51,670 bases of DNA, taken from assembly GCA_019873625.1 (NCBI GenBank), contig JAIOAW010000017.1:1-51670 (forward strand), in the 5' to 3' direction. Below, piece after piece: positions 24,393 through 35,275 of this stretch. A program made the position numbers and the translations under genes. Within the stretch, counting starts at the first letter, position 1; every line of letters begins with the position of its first letter. The notes beneath the pieces are model-generated. The model had not been told where the DNA came from. It saw only the letters and a list, made by a program, of their open reading frames with translations, and searched no databases. The stretch comes from Chloroflexota bacterium (lineage in GTDB: Bacteria; Chloroflexota; Anaerolineae; UBA1429).

Positions 24393-25759
24393 TGGGCCGA
24401 TCGTTGACCTTCAAACTGGTGATTGCCTTCCTGTTGGTGAGCCTGGTGGGCACGGCCGTTACGGCGGGCTATGTGGCCTACATCACGACGGATCGCTTCA
24501 GCCGCTACGTGGCCGAACAATCGCGCCTGCGTACGGCCGAACGATGGGCCGACTATTACCGCATCACGGGGAGTTGGGAAGGCGTGCGTGAGGCGATGCC
24601 TATGGAGGAACTCTCCCCTCCTGGGGGTATGCCGATGCCCAATATGCCGATGGCCTCCGTGGCCTTGGCAGATCGCCAAGGGCGCATCGTCGTGGCGGGG
24701 GCGGGGTTCGCGCTGGATCAAAAGGTGCCTGCGCACCTCCTCAGAGCGGCTACACCCATCACCGTGAATGGCCAAGTGGTGGGGTATATGCTCCATATGA
24801 ACATCCGCATACGCCCCGATGCGCCGAGGCTCAACTTCCTTATGGGGTTCTACCGCGTGCTCGCCGTGGGGAGTTTGGTGGCTACAGCCGTAGCCCTGAT
24901 GCTGGGGGTGTTCCTCGCCCGGTCTTTGACGCGCCCCCTGCGCGAACTCACCGCCGCCACCCAGGCTATGGCCAGGGGCGAATTGGCCCAACAGATCCCC
25001 GTGCGCTCTAGCGATGAACTGGGCGAACTGGCCGCCTCGTTCAACCGTATGAGCGCCGAATTGGTGCGCGCCCAAGAGGCGCGCCGCCAAATGACGGCAG
25101 ATATCGCCCACGAACTGCGCACGCCGCTCAGCCTCATTTTGGGGCATGCCGAGGCCCTGGCCGATGGCGTCTTGCCTCCTACGCCGCAAACCTTTGCCAT
25201 CATCTACGATGAGGCCCAGCGCTTGACGCGCCTGGTGGACGATTTACGGACGCTTTCGCTTTCGGAGGCAGGGGAACTCGCCCTGCAGATTGCCCCATTG
25301 CGGCCGGAGGAAATCGTCGAACGCGCGGCCGCCGCCCATCAACCCCAGGCCGCGGCGCGGCGCGTCGAAATCGTTACGGACGTGGCGCCCGATCTCCCCG
25401 ATGTGGAAGGGGATTTCGACCGCGTGGCCCAAGTGCTCGATAACCTCTTGGCAAATGCTCTGCGCCTCAGCCCGGAGGGGTCCACGGTGGCGTTGCGCGC
25501 CGAGGCGTTTGGGCGGTTTGTGCGTTTTAGCGTGCGCGACCAAGGGCCAGGCCTGGCGCCGGAGGATCAACAGCGCGTGTTCGACCGCTTTTACCGCACC
25601 GATCGCTCCCGCAGCCGCGATCTGGGCGGATCGGGGCTGGGGCTGGCCATTGCGCGGCAACTGATCCTCCTGCAAAAAGGGGAGATCGGCGTCGAATCTA
25701 CCCTTGGGGAGGGGGCTACGTTCTGGTTCACCCTGCCCGTTCACCAGGCCGAGGCTTAG
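24392..25759 (+). CDS. Membrane sensor histidine kinase with Met-rich sensor segment
   Basis: A 455-residue kinase of the BaeS-like type. It has a membrane helix at about 8-30, an external domain of about 120 residues, a second helix at about 153-178, a HAMP domain (178-230), HisKA with H240 in DIAHELRTPLS, and a complete ATPase domain (N-box DNLLANALRLSP, G1 DQGPGLAPED, G2 GGSGLGLAIA). The external domain has a stretch at 69-87 with six Met in MxM and similar spacing (MPMEE, GGMPMPNMPM). Met-rich spacing of this sort binds Cu(I) or Ag(I) in other proteins, so metal sensing is possible (inference). The regulator gene directly upstream is its partner. Confidence 0.93.
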   Translation: MGRSLTFKLVIAFLLVSLVGTAVTAGYVAYITTDRFSRYVAEQSRLRTAERWADYYRITGSWEGVREAMPMEELSPPGGMPMPNMPMASVALADRQGRIVVAGAGFALDQKVPAHLLRAATPITVNGQVVGYMLHMNIRIRPDAPRLNFLMGFYRVLAVGSLVATAVALMLGVFLARSLTRPLRELTAATQAMARGELAQQIPVRSSDELGELAASFNRMSAELVRAQEARRQMTADIAHELRTPLSLILGHAEALADGVLPPTPQTFAIIYDEAQRLTRLVDDLRTLSLSEAGELALQIAPLRPEEIVERAAAAHQPQAAARRVEIVTDVAPDLPDVEGDFDRVAQVLDNLLANALRLSPEGSTVALRAEAFGRFVRFSVRDQGPGLAPEDQQRVFDRFYRTDRSRSRDLGGSGLGLAIARQLILLQKGEIGVESTLGEGATFWFTLPVHQAEA

Positions 25760-25802
25760 GGGCAGATCGCAGGGTGTGAAAAAACTTTTGGTGCGATTTT
25801 AC

Positions 25803-25845
25803 GCCTTGAGCGGGCCACTAACTGTGGCCTGCTCAAGGCCCTTTC
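25803..25845 (+). terminator. Terminator after the histidine kinase gene
   Basis: A 16-bp stem with one G-T pair (25803-25818 with 25824-25839), a 5-base loop, then CCTTTC. The T-tract is short. The 362-base gap 25760-26121 also contains the dnaA promoter. I saw no clear DnaA-box cluster in it. Confidence 0.78.
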
Positions 25846-25911
25846 TCCCCTAGGGCTTGTGTCATAGGCGGCATTTTCAGGCCGCTCCCCTTGTGCCCTC
25901 TTGCATTCCTC

Positions 25912-25940
25912 TTGGCAGGCGCTTTTCAGTTGAGTAAAAT
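25912..25940 (+). promoter_or_regulatory. Probable dnaA promoter
   Basis: TTGGCA (25912-25917), exactly 17 bases, TAAAAT (25935-25940). The transcript would carry a leader of about 175 bases before the ATG at 26122. Confidence 0.6.
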
Positions 25941-26121
25941 AGCGCTGTTCGCTGGGCCTGCGTATCGTGCCACCCCTTTTGCCCAGAAGACGGTTTGCGA
26001 CGATCTTTCGCCTCTGTGGAACGAAGGCCTCATAGAACGATGCGAATACGGTAGCCCGGTGCTGCCGTCGGTGAGCGCCTCGGCCTTGTGGGTGTATTGA
26101 GAGGATCTAGGAGTACCGCCT

Positions 26122-27516
26122 ATGGATGCATATCAGCTCTGGCAGACGGCTGTCGGGCGCCTTCAACTCCAGTTGGATAGGCCGACCTTTGATACGTGGG
26201 TCAAAGGGACGCGCGCCATCACCTTGGAAGATGGCGTCCTCGTGGTGAGCGTGCATTCGGCCTATGCCAAAGATTGGCTGGAGAACAGGCTTTACGGCAT
26301 AATCCAGCGCACCCTTTCGGAGATCGCCCGTCAGACGATCACCGTGCGGTTCGTCGTGCAGCGCAACCCGATGCTAGAGGCCGTGCGCGAAGAAGAGCCT
26401 CTTTTGGAGGAGGAATGGGGCCTCGAACCAAAGGCTTCGACACCGGGCTACGATGCCGAATCGAGCCATGTGAACCCCCGCTATACCTTTGAGACCTTTA
26501 TCGTGGGGCAATCGAACCGCCTGGCTCACGCGGGTTGTTTGGCCGTGGCCGAAAACCCGGGTCTGGCATATAACCCGCTCTTTATCTACGGCGGGGTGGG
26601 CCTGGGGAAAACGCACCTCTTGCACGCCATCGGCAACCGCGCCCTAGCCCAAAAACGCAAGACGTTGTACGTCTCGACCGAGACGTTTGCCAACGAGATG
26701 ATCAACGCCATCCGCAACCACACGACGGATGAATTCCGTGCGCGCTACCGCACCATCGAGGTGCTCCTTTTGGATGATGTGCAGTTCCTTTTGGGCAAAG
26801 AACGCACCCAAGAGGAGTTCTTTCACACGTTCAATGACCTCTATCAAGAGAACCGGCAGATCGTCCTCTCCAGCGACCGCCCGCCCAAGGCCTTCGTAGG
26901 GCTGGAGGAGCGCCTGCGCTCGCGGTTCGAGTGGGGCTTGACGGCCGACATCCAGCCGCCCGATTTGGAGACGCGTATGGCCATCTTGGCGGCCAAAGCG
27001 GAACAGCGCCATATACACCTGCCCAATGAGGTCATCGCCTTCATCGCCCAGAGGGTGCAGTCGAACATCCGCGAATTGGAGGGAGCGCTCACGCGGGTGC
27101 TGGCTATGGCGCGGATGTTGGGCATCCCCCTCACAGTGCAGACGGCTGAGCAGGCCTTGGGAGAGACCCTGCGCCCGGTGAAGGCCCTCAGCGCCGAACG
27201 GATTATCGCCGAGACGGCGACCTATTTCGGCCTCAAACCGGAGGACATTTTGGGGCGGTGCCGCAGCCGCGAAGTGGCCCTAGCGCGCCAGGTGGCGATG
27301 TACCTGACGAGGGAACTGACCTCCCTGTCGCTCCCGCAAATCGGCGAGGCCTTTGGCGGGCGCGATCACACGACCATCCTTCACGGCCACGAAAAAGTGG
27401 CGGCCCTTTTTGAAAAGGATGACGCTCTGCGCCGCCAGGTGCTAGAGATCAAGACGAGCCTTTACGGCGCGGAAGGCCAGGGGGTGCCTGCGGCCTCTGG
27501 GTTGCAGAACGTCTAA
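26122..27516 (+). CDS. dnaA: Chromosomal replication initiator protein DnaA
   Basis: Complete DnaA of 464 residues, normal for the family. Domain I is in the first 80 residues (LWQTAVGRLQLQLDRPTFDTWVKGT). A short acidic domain II follows. The AAA+ domain III begins at YTFETFIVGQSNRLAHAGC and has Walker A GGVGLGKTHLLHAIGN near residue 160, Walker B LLLDDVQFL and sensor SSDRPP. Domain IV carries the DNA-binding signature CRSREVALARQVAMYL and GGRDHTTILHGHEKV. The start ATG at 26122 has only a weak AGGAG site further upstream. Unusually, no dnaN, recF or gyr genes follow; instead a ThDP enzyme does. So the locus lacks the common oriC neighbourhood. Confidence 0.98.
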   Translation: MDAYQLWQTAVGRLQLQLDRPTFDTWVKGTRAITLEDGVLVVSVHSAYAKDWLENRLYGIIQRTLSEIARQTITVRFVVQRNPMLEAVREEEPLLEEEWGLEPKASTPGYDAESSHVNPRYTFETFIVGQSNRLAHAGCLAVAENPGLAYNPLFIYGGVGLGKTHLLHAIGNRALAQKRKTLYVSTETFANEMINAIRNHTTDEFRARYRTIEVLLLDDVQFLLGKERTQEEFFHTFNDLYQENRQIVLSSDRPPKAFVGLEERLRSRFEWGLTADIQPPDLETRMAILAAKAEQRHIHLPNEVIAFIAQRVQSNIRELEGALTRVLAMARMLGIPLTVQTAEQALGETLRPVKALSAERIIAETATYFGLKPEDILGRCRSREVALARQVAMYLTRELTSLSLPQIGEAFGGRDHTTILHGHEKVAALFEKDDALRRQVLEIKTSLYGAEGQGVPAASGLQNV

Positions 27517-27549
27517 GTTCAACCTGGTATTGCCCGATAGGAGGGGCCT

Positions 27550-30340
<2,791 letters not shown>

Positions 30341-30364
30341 AGCCTCGCGGCACGGGCCGGCTAT

Positions 30365-30489
30365 AAAGTGCTAAAGCCTTCCCTCCCGCAGGTTTGGAAC
30401 CTGCGGGAGGTGCTTTGCCCTCACCCTAGCCCTCTTGAATGGAGCGCGAGGCAGGAGCCTCGCGGCGCGGGCCAGGAGGCCCGCGCTCC
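30365..30489. repeat. Terminator-like hairpin plus REP-like twin hairpins
   Basis: This gap (30341-30512) has a 13-bp hairpin at 30382-30410 that may end the esterase unit. The motif CCCTCACCCTAGCCCTCT follows near 30418. Next come two adjacent 7-bp hairpins with identical AGGA loops (30446-30463 and 30467-30484), enclosed by an outer stem GGAGCGCG/CGCGCTCC (30441-30448 with 30482-30489). The pieces match the repeats at 18.0-18.2 and 39.8-40.0 kb. Confidence 0.72.
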
Positions 30490-30512
30490 TCTACCCATAG
30501 GCTTGGAATCCC

Positions 30513-31787
30513 CTACGCGTACCAATCGGCGCGCTGGAGAGGCAGGCCGCTTGCGCCACGTTCGCCCGGCTTGACGAGGAGCGCCTGGTAAACGTTCAAG
30601 CGCCCCGTCGTGAACCCGTGCGCCGAGCCGGACATAAACAGCCGCCACACGCGATACGTTGGCTCGTCCACATAGTGCAGCGCCTGCTCATAGTGCGCCT
30701 CCAGGCGGCGCACCCACTGGCGGAGCGTCAGGGCATAGTGCTCGCGCAGGCTCTCCACATCGCGCACCTCGAACCCGCAGGCCTCAGCCACCTGGAGCGT
30801 CGTGCTGATGGGCACCAACTCCCCGTCGGGGAAGACGTAGGTGTTGGAAAACGTCCGCCCGCGCGCCTTGGGCGTGAGGGCATTGCAGGCAATGCCATGG
30901 TTCAAAAAGACGCCCTGCGGCTTGAGGAGCGCCCAGGCCTTGCGGAAATAGGCGGGGAGTTTGGCCTCGCCCACGTGTTCGAACATCCCCACGCTGACGA
31001 GGGCATCGTAGGGGGCGCCTTCCGGCACCTCGCGATAATCCTGCACGAGGACGCGGCAGCGATCGGCCAAGCCCGCCTCGGCGATGCGCTCGGCAGCGAG
31101 TTCCGCCTGGGGTTTGCTCAGGGTGATGCCCGTCGCCTCCACCCCATAGTGTTGCGCAGCATACATCACCAGGGCGCCCCAGCCGCAGCCGATATCGAGC
31201 ATCCTCTGGCCCGGTTTGAGGCGCAGTTTGCGGCAGATGTAATCGAGTTTGCGCTCTTGGGCAACCTCCAGCGATTCCTCGGGATGGGCGAAATAGGCGC
31301 AGGAATAGACCATCCGCTCATCCAAAAAGAGGCGGTAGAAATCGTTCGATACATCATAGTGATAGGATATCGCCTGCCGATCGCGCGCCGGGGAATGCCT
31401 CCGACCGCGCAGCCGCGCCGGGCCGCGAGAGGTTTCCACCGTCTTGCGCGCCTCGGGGAGTTTCACGAGGCGCCTCGCCAGGCCCCACCAGGTGCGCCAG
31501 CCGACGATGCGCCGAGGGAGGGCCTCGGCCAGGTCAAAAGCGGCCTCCACGTTCCCCTCGATATCGAAATCGTCGTACAGGTAGGCCTCGCCCAGGGCAA
31601 GTTCGGTGCCCTTTAGGAACATCGCGCGCAAGGCGCCGGGATGCTTGAGGACAAGCGTGGCCGGCCGGGGCGTTTCGTCGGGCCAAAGGGTGCCATCCCA
31701 CAGGCGCACCGAGACGGGGTCTTGCTGGGGGAGGAGGAGTTGGGCAAGGATTTCCTGGGTGAGTTGAAGGGCGCGGTCGTTATCCAT
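30513..31787 (-). CDS. Cyclopropane-fatty-acyl-phospholipid synthase family methyltransferase
   Basis: A 424-residue SAM-dependent enzyme that would add a methylene bridge (or a methyl group) to unsaturated fatty acyl chains in membrane lipids. The N-terminal lipid-binding part (1-140) includes LYLYDDFDIEGN-like sequence. The methyltransferase domain opens with AISYHYDVSNDFYRLFLDERMVYSCAYF, has SAM motif LDIGCGWGALVMYAA, TGITLS and VSVGMFEHVG, and ends with the QWVRRLEAHYEQA segment. All key family signatures are present. Start ATG at 31787, 14 bases after the stop of the alcohol dehydrogenase gene. It is the last gene of a three-gene operon. It is not evident why it sits with two sugar-type dehydrogenases. 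Confidence 0.94.
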   Translation of the reverse strand: MDNDRALQLTQEILAQLLLPQQDPVSVRLWDGTLWPDETPRPATLVLKHPGALRAMFLKGTELALGEAYLYDDFDIEGNVEAAFDLAEALPRRIVGWRTWWGLARRLVKLPEARKTVETSRGPARLRGRRHSPARDRQAISYHYDVSNDFYRLFLDERMVYSCAYFAHPEESLEVAQERKLDYICRKLRLKPGQRMLDIGCGWGALVMYAAQHYGVEATGITLSKPQAELAAERIAEAGLADRCRVLVQDYREVPEGAPYDALVSVGMFEHVGEAKLPAYFRKAWALLKPQGVFLNHGIACNALTPKARGRTFSNTYVFPDGELVPISTTLQVAEACGFEVRDVESLREHYALTLRQWVRRLEAHYEQALHYVDEPTYRVWRLFMSGSAHGFTTGRLNVYQALLVKPGERGASGLPLQRADWYA

Positions 31788-31801
31788 CGGAGGGCTTCTC
31801 T

Positions 31802-32830
31802 CTAGGTGGGCATAACGATGATGGGCTTGATGGGGCCATGCTCCGCATCGAGCCAGGCGGGGAAGCGGCCCGGCACCTCCTCTAGGGGCGCCTTCTCGCT
31901 GACCCAAAGGGCGGCATCAAAGGCTTTCCGCTCGAGCACGGCCATTACCTGGCGAAAATCTTCCGGGAGGGCGTTGCGGCTGCCCAACACGGTCATCTCA
32001 CGGGCGTGCAAGAGGGGGTCCGAAAAGGTGATCTCGTGCGGATTGTGCCCCACCAGGATGAGCCTCCCACTGTGGGCCACGTATTCAAAGGCCCGCATCA
32101 TCGAACGCGCGTTCCCGGTCGCGTCGAATACGGCCGTCGGGAAGTCTCCCCCGGTCAACTCTCGCAGGGGGCCGAGGAGGTCCGATGTGGCATCCACGCA
32201 GGCCTCCACCGAAAGGTTCTCGCGGCAGAAGGCCAAGCGGCGCTCGCTGATTTCCGCGATGATGACCCGCGCCCCTGCTAGGCGCGCAAAGGTGGCCACC
32301 GCCTGGCCGATGGGGCCTGCCCCGATGACCAAGGCCCATTCGCCCTTTTCGAGCGCGGCGCGGCGCACGGCGTGGGCGCCGATGGCCAGCGGCTCCACAA
32401 GGGTGAGTTCATCCACCGTGAGCGTGGTGGAGGGGTGGAGCTTCCCAAGGGGCACGGCGATGATCTCTTGCAGGCCGCCATCGCGGTGCACGCCGAGCAC
32501 CTCAAGGCGCACACAGCAGTTCGGCCGCCCACGGCGGCAGGCGATGCACTCGCCACAGTGAAAATAGGGTTCCACGGTGCACACATCGCCCACTTGCACG
32601 GGCGAAGGAGCAACGGCCTCGCCCAGGGCCAGCACCTGCACGGCCAACTCGTGCCCCACAACGCGCGGATAGGTGAAAAAGGTCTGGCTGCCCCGGTAGG
32701 CGTGCAGGTCGCTCCCGCATACGCCCACCTGCAAGACGCGCACCAGGGCCTGCCCAGGCGGCGGCGCGGCAGGCGCCGGCACCTCGATGCCTTCCAAAAT
32801 GCCCGGCCCTTGCAGGATGAGCGCCTTCAC
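31802..32830 (-). CDS. Zinc-dependent alcohol/polyol dehydrogenase (MDR superfamily)
   Basis: A 342-residue medium-chain dehydrogenase. Catalytic zinc ligands are in GVCGSDLHAY (Cys), GHELAV (His-Glu) and the later Glu. The structural zinc site is CGECIACRRGRPNCC at about 94-108. The Rossmann motif is VIGAGPIGQAVATFARL. The nearest relatives I recognise are sorbitol or threonine dehydrogenase-like proteins. GTG at 32830 is the start, overlapping the end of the upstream oxidoreductase by GTGA. The pairing with a Gfo/Idh/MocA enzyme suggests two oxidation steps on one sugar or polyol (inference). Confidence 0.91.
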   Translation of the reverse strand: MKALILQGPGILEGIEVPAPAAPPPGQALVRVLQVGVCGSDLHAYRGSQTFFTYPRVVGHELAVQVLALGEAVAPSPVQVGDVCTVEPYFHCGECIACRRGRPNCCVRLEVLGVHRDGGLQEIIAVPLGKLHPSTTLTVDELTLVEPLAIGAHAVRRAALEKGEWALVIGAGPIGQAVATFARLAGARVIIAEISERRLAFCRENLSVEACVDATSDLLGPLRELTGGDFPTAVFDATGNARSMMRAFEYVAHSGRLILVGHNPHEITFSDPLLHAREMTVLGSRNALPEDFRQVMAVLERKAFDAALWVSEKAPLEEVPGRFPAWLDAEHGPIKPIIVMPT

Positions 32831-33960
32831 GAGGGCAACTCCGCCAGCGCCTCGAGGGGGAGCGGCTCGAAGGTGGTGCGCAGGGTTTGCGTTTGCCCGG
32901 TTTCGGCGGCGCGGTAGCCCGCTTCGATAATCTCGATGACGTGCCGCGCATGCTCGACGCTTGGAATCGTCGCGGGCTTGCCCTCGCGGATCCAATCCAC
33001 GAGTTGCATCATATCCTCGTAGACATGGCGCTCCTGCATTTGGGCGTGCGGCCCCCACCAGTGGGGCATCGCATCAAAGGGCTGGGTGAGGTCCATCTCG
33101 CCGAATTTCGTACCGATGACCGCCCCGGCCGTCCCGTAGATGTTCGGGTTCTGCCCAGGCACGATGCGCCCCGCCACCGTGGCCCCGATGAAGGCGTAAA
33201 AGGCCTCATCGAACTCGAGGAGGAGGAAGGTCGTATCGTCCATATCGCAGGTGAACTTTTCGCCGCGGAACTCGCGCTCTTTGAGGAGAAGCCCCGAAAA
33301 CCCCGTGACGCGCCGGGCCGGCCCCACGATGCCCGTGAGGATGTGCAGGGGGTAAACGGTTACATCGTATTGGGGGCCGCCGCCGGGGCGCCGAAAATAC
33401 CAGCGCGGGTCAATGTTCGAGAGGACGTCCTCACCCTGGCGGATCGGCTCGTTGAGATGATAGTTCCGCTCGATGCCGCCACCGCCCGCCTGGCCGATGG
33501 CCCAATTCAAGATGCCCAGCCTCCCCTCCAAGATGAGCCGGCGGATGCGCTGGTTGTGCGGATAGAGCATCATCCCCGGCGAGGCGACGAGTTTGACGCC
33601 TTTCGCCTTGGCGCGGGCGATGAGATCATCGGCCTCCCACACCTCGGTGGTCATCGTCTTGTTAAAGTGGACGTGCTTACCCGCCTCAATGGCCATTTTC
33701 CCTTGCTCGTAGTGCAGGCCAATCGGCGTGCAGAGGGTTACGGCATCCACATTGGGGTCGGCCAGGAGTTCCTCATAGGTGAGGTACCAGGCCTTGACGC
33801 CATACTTTTTCGCGGCTGCCTCCGCGCGGCCGGGCACCGGGTCGCACACCGCGGCAAGGTACACGCGATCCTGCACATCGGGCAGGCTGAGGTGCTCCAG
33901 CGCCGCGCGGATGCCGATGGACCCCGCGCCCACCACGCCCATACCCACGCGCTCTTTCAT
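32827..33960 (-). CDS. Gfo/Idh/MocA family oxidoreductase with NKT in place of EKP, paralogue
   Basis: A 377-residue oxidoreductase beginning VGMGVVGAGSIGIRAALEHL, then CDPVPGRAEAAAKKYG, VTLCTPIGLHYEQGK and HVHFNKTMTTEVWEAD. PGGGPQYDVTVYPLHILTGI is the second-domain signature. It shares the NKT loop, the DPVPGRAEA segment and the C-terminal HARHVIEIIEAGYRAAETGQTQTL block with the 13353-14510 protein. The two are therefore paralogues, probably with related substrates. ATG at 33960 has GGAGGT upstream. It is the first gene of the operon that includes the zinc dehydrogenase and the cyclopropane synthase. Confidence 0.92.
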   Translation of the reverse strand: MKERVGMGVVGAGSIGIRAALEHLSLPDVQDRVYLAAVCDPVPGRAEAAAKKYGVKAWYLTYEELLADPNVDAVTLCTPIGLHYEQGKMAIEAGKHVHFNKTMTTEVWEADDLIARAKAKGVKLVASPGMMLYPHNQRIRRLILEGRLGILNWAIGQAGGGGIERNYHLNEPIRQGEDVLSNIDPRWYFRRPGGGPQYDVTVYPLHILTGIVGPARRVTGFSGLLLKEREFRGEKFTCDMDDTTFLLLEFDEAFYAFIGATVAGRIVPGQNPNIYGTAGAVIGTKFGEMDLTQPFDAMPHWWGPHAQMQERHVYEDMMQLVDWIREGKPATIPSVEHARHVIEIIEAGYRAAETGQTQTLRTTFEPLPLEALAELPS

Positions 33961-33995
33961 AGGGACCTCCTGCTGAGAGTGCTCGCACAAAAGAT

Positions 33996-34024
33996 ATTGT
34001 AGGATGGCGCCTAGGGCCGCGCAA
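33996..34024 (-). promoter_or_regulatory. Promoter of the oxidoreductase / dehydrogenase / CFA operon
   Basis: Minus strand TTGCGC (34019-34024), 17-base spacer, TACAAT (33996-34001), 35 bases before the ATG at 33960. Confidence 0.6.
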
Positions 34025-34106
34025 GTGATTTCCCCTTGCGACAAAGGGGGGAAAAATCAGGCCCCTCACACGAGGCAGGCGCCGCCTCCGCGCGCGGATG
34101 GCCGCC

Positions 34107-34565
34107 TCATCCCATAGCGCCCCGACGCGGGCGAACGCCCAGCGCATCGAGCAATGCCTGCACCCTTTGGTACACCTCTTCGATGCCGAGGGGCGTCGTA
34201 TCGAGGTAGAGGGTGCAGTGCGCCCGCGCGTGGGCCAGGCGTTTTTGCTGCAAGGCCCACTCGGGCGCATCGGGCCCGTTGGGGTTGCGCGCAAGCGACC
34301 GCGCATAAGAGACGTCCAGGTAGATAAGCACCTCCGGCCGGGCGATGCGCTGCCACATATCCGCCACGTGGGAATGTTCTTGCAGGCACTGGCGCGCATC
34401 GTAGCCCAGGGCGCGCAGCCGTTCGGCAAGGGTCGTCTTCCCGGCGGCGCAGGGGCCTACGATGGCGATGCGCCCCGCGATGGGCGCCGGGATGGGGCGT
34501 TCCGCAAGCGGCCGCAGCCTCGCCTTTAGCCCGCTTGCATCCTGTGGGGGCATAGCATCTCTCAC
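34107..34565 (-). CDS. P-loop nucleotide kinase-like protein
   Basis: A 152-residue P-loop protein. Walker A is GPCAAGKTT at about 37-45. A later VLIYLDVSYARSLARNP and the QQKRLAHARAHCTLYLDTT segment look like the core of adenylate-kinase-like small-molecule kinases. No lid or specific substrate motif is seen. GTG at 34565 overlaps the stop of the phosphatase gene (GTGA). The ATG at 34553 with a GAGAG site is an alternative start. The substrate is unknown. Its place after a phosphatase gene and a CNNM gene suggests a signalling or ion-balance unit, but this is only by position. Confidence 0.72.
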   Translation of the reverse strand: MRDAMPPQDASGLKARLRPLAERPIPAPIAGRIAIVGPCAAGKTTLAERLRALGYDARQCLQEHSHVADMWQRIARPEVLIYLDVSYARSLARNPNGPDAPEWALQQKRLAHARAHCTLYLDTTPLGIEEVYQRVQALLDALGVRPRRGAMG

Positions 34566-35275
34566 ACGGGGAGGCTCAAGCGGTAGCGGCGAATCTCGAT
34601 GGGTTCCCGATGCGGCCGCACGGCCAAGACGAGCACGCTCGCATCATCGGCCAAGCGCCCCTGGTCGGCCTCCAAGGCGGCCTGGAGGATTTCCTCGGCG
34701 AGGGAGGCCGCATCCCGCTCGGCGGCGGCCCCGGCTTGGAGCATCGCGCCCACATCCAGGCTCACCCCATAGCGGCCACCGGCCGAGAGGATGCCATCGG
34801 TAACGAGCGCGAGATAAATCCCCACTTCCAAGGGGCGCTCGATGATCATCGGCTTGGTCTCACGGTAGATGCCGATCGGCCCGATGCCCCCTTCGATGAC
34901 CTCTATTTGGCCGTTTTGCACGAGGAACGTGGGGCAATGCGTGTTGCGAGAAAGGACTACCGTGCGGGTCACCAAATCCACCGAGACGATCTGCAACTCG
35001 GCCGAAACCTGCCCGCCCCGATGGGTGCGCAAATAGTCGTGCGCCGCCCGAGCCGTAGGGCCATCTCGCACGCCCTCTCCCAAGAGGGATACGACCTTGC
35101 GCGCCACGATGTTACTCACGATCTTGGCGGCGTGGCCGCTGCGCTGGCCATCCACCAACACCGCCGAGATGCCTCCCTGCGGCCGTTCGATGATCTCCAG
35201 CGTATCGCCGCTTTCCGAGACGGCATATTTGGGCGCCTTGGCCGCGCCCAACTGCACCTCAAGATCTTTCGCCAT
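34562..35275 (-). CDS. SpoIIE-type (PPM) serine phosphatase
   Basis: A 237-residue protein that is almost only a SpoIIE/PP2C-like phosphatase domain. Metal-binding segments are VLVDGQRSGHAAK (about 40-52), ALVTDGILSAG (about 155-165) and DDASVLVLA near 213-221. It lacks any sensor domain, so a partner protein would have to bring the signal. These phosphatases usually act on anti-anti-sigma or other phosphoserine proteins. No anti-sigma kinase of the RsbW type is in the window. Its start overlaps the CNNM gene by 17 bases, and the P-loop gene overlaps its end, so the three are coupled. Confidence 0.84.
   Translation of the reverse strand: MAKDLEVQLGAAKAPKYAVSESGDTLEIIERPQGGISAVLVDGQRSGHAAKIVSNIVARKVVSLLGEGVRDGPTARAAHDYLRTHRGGQVSAELQIVSVDLVTRTVVLSRNTHCPTFLVQNGQIEVIEGGIGPIGIYRETKPMIIERPLEVGIYLALVTDGILSAGGRYGVSLDVGAMLQAGAAAERDAASLAEEILQAALEADQGRLADDASVLVLAVRPHREPIEIRRYRLSLPV

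Noticed and set aside
25891-26100. 69-codon frame between the kinase gene and dnaA
   Set aside because: It overlaps the dnaA promoter, has no ribosome-binding site and resembles no protein I know. It is more likely leader sequence.
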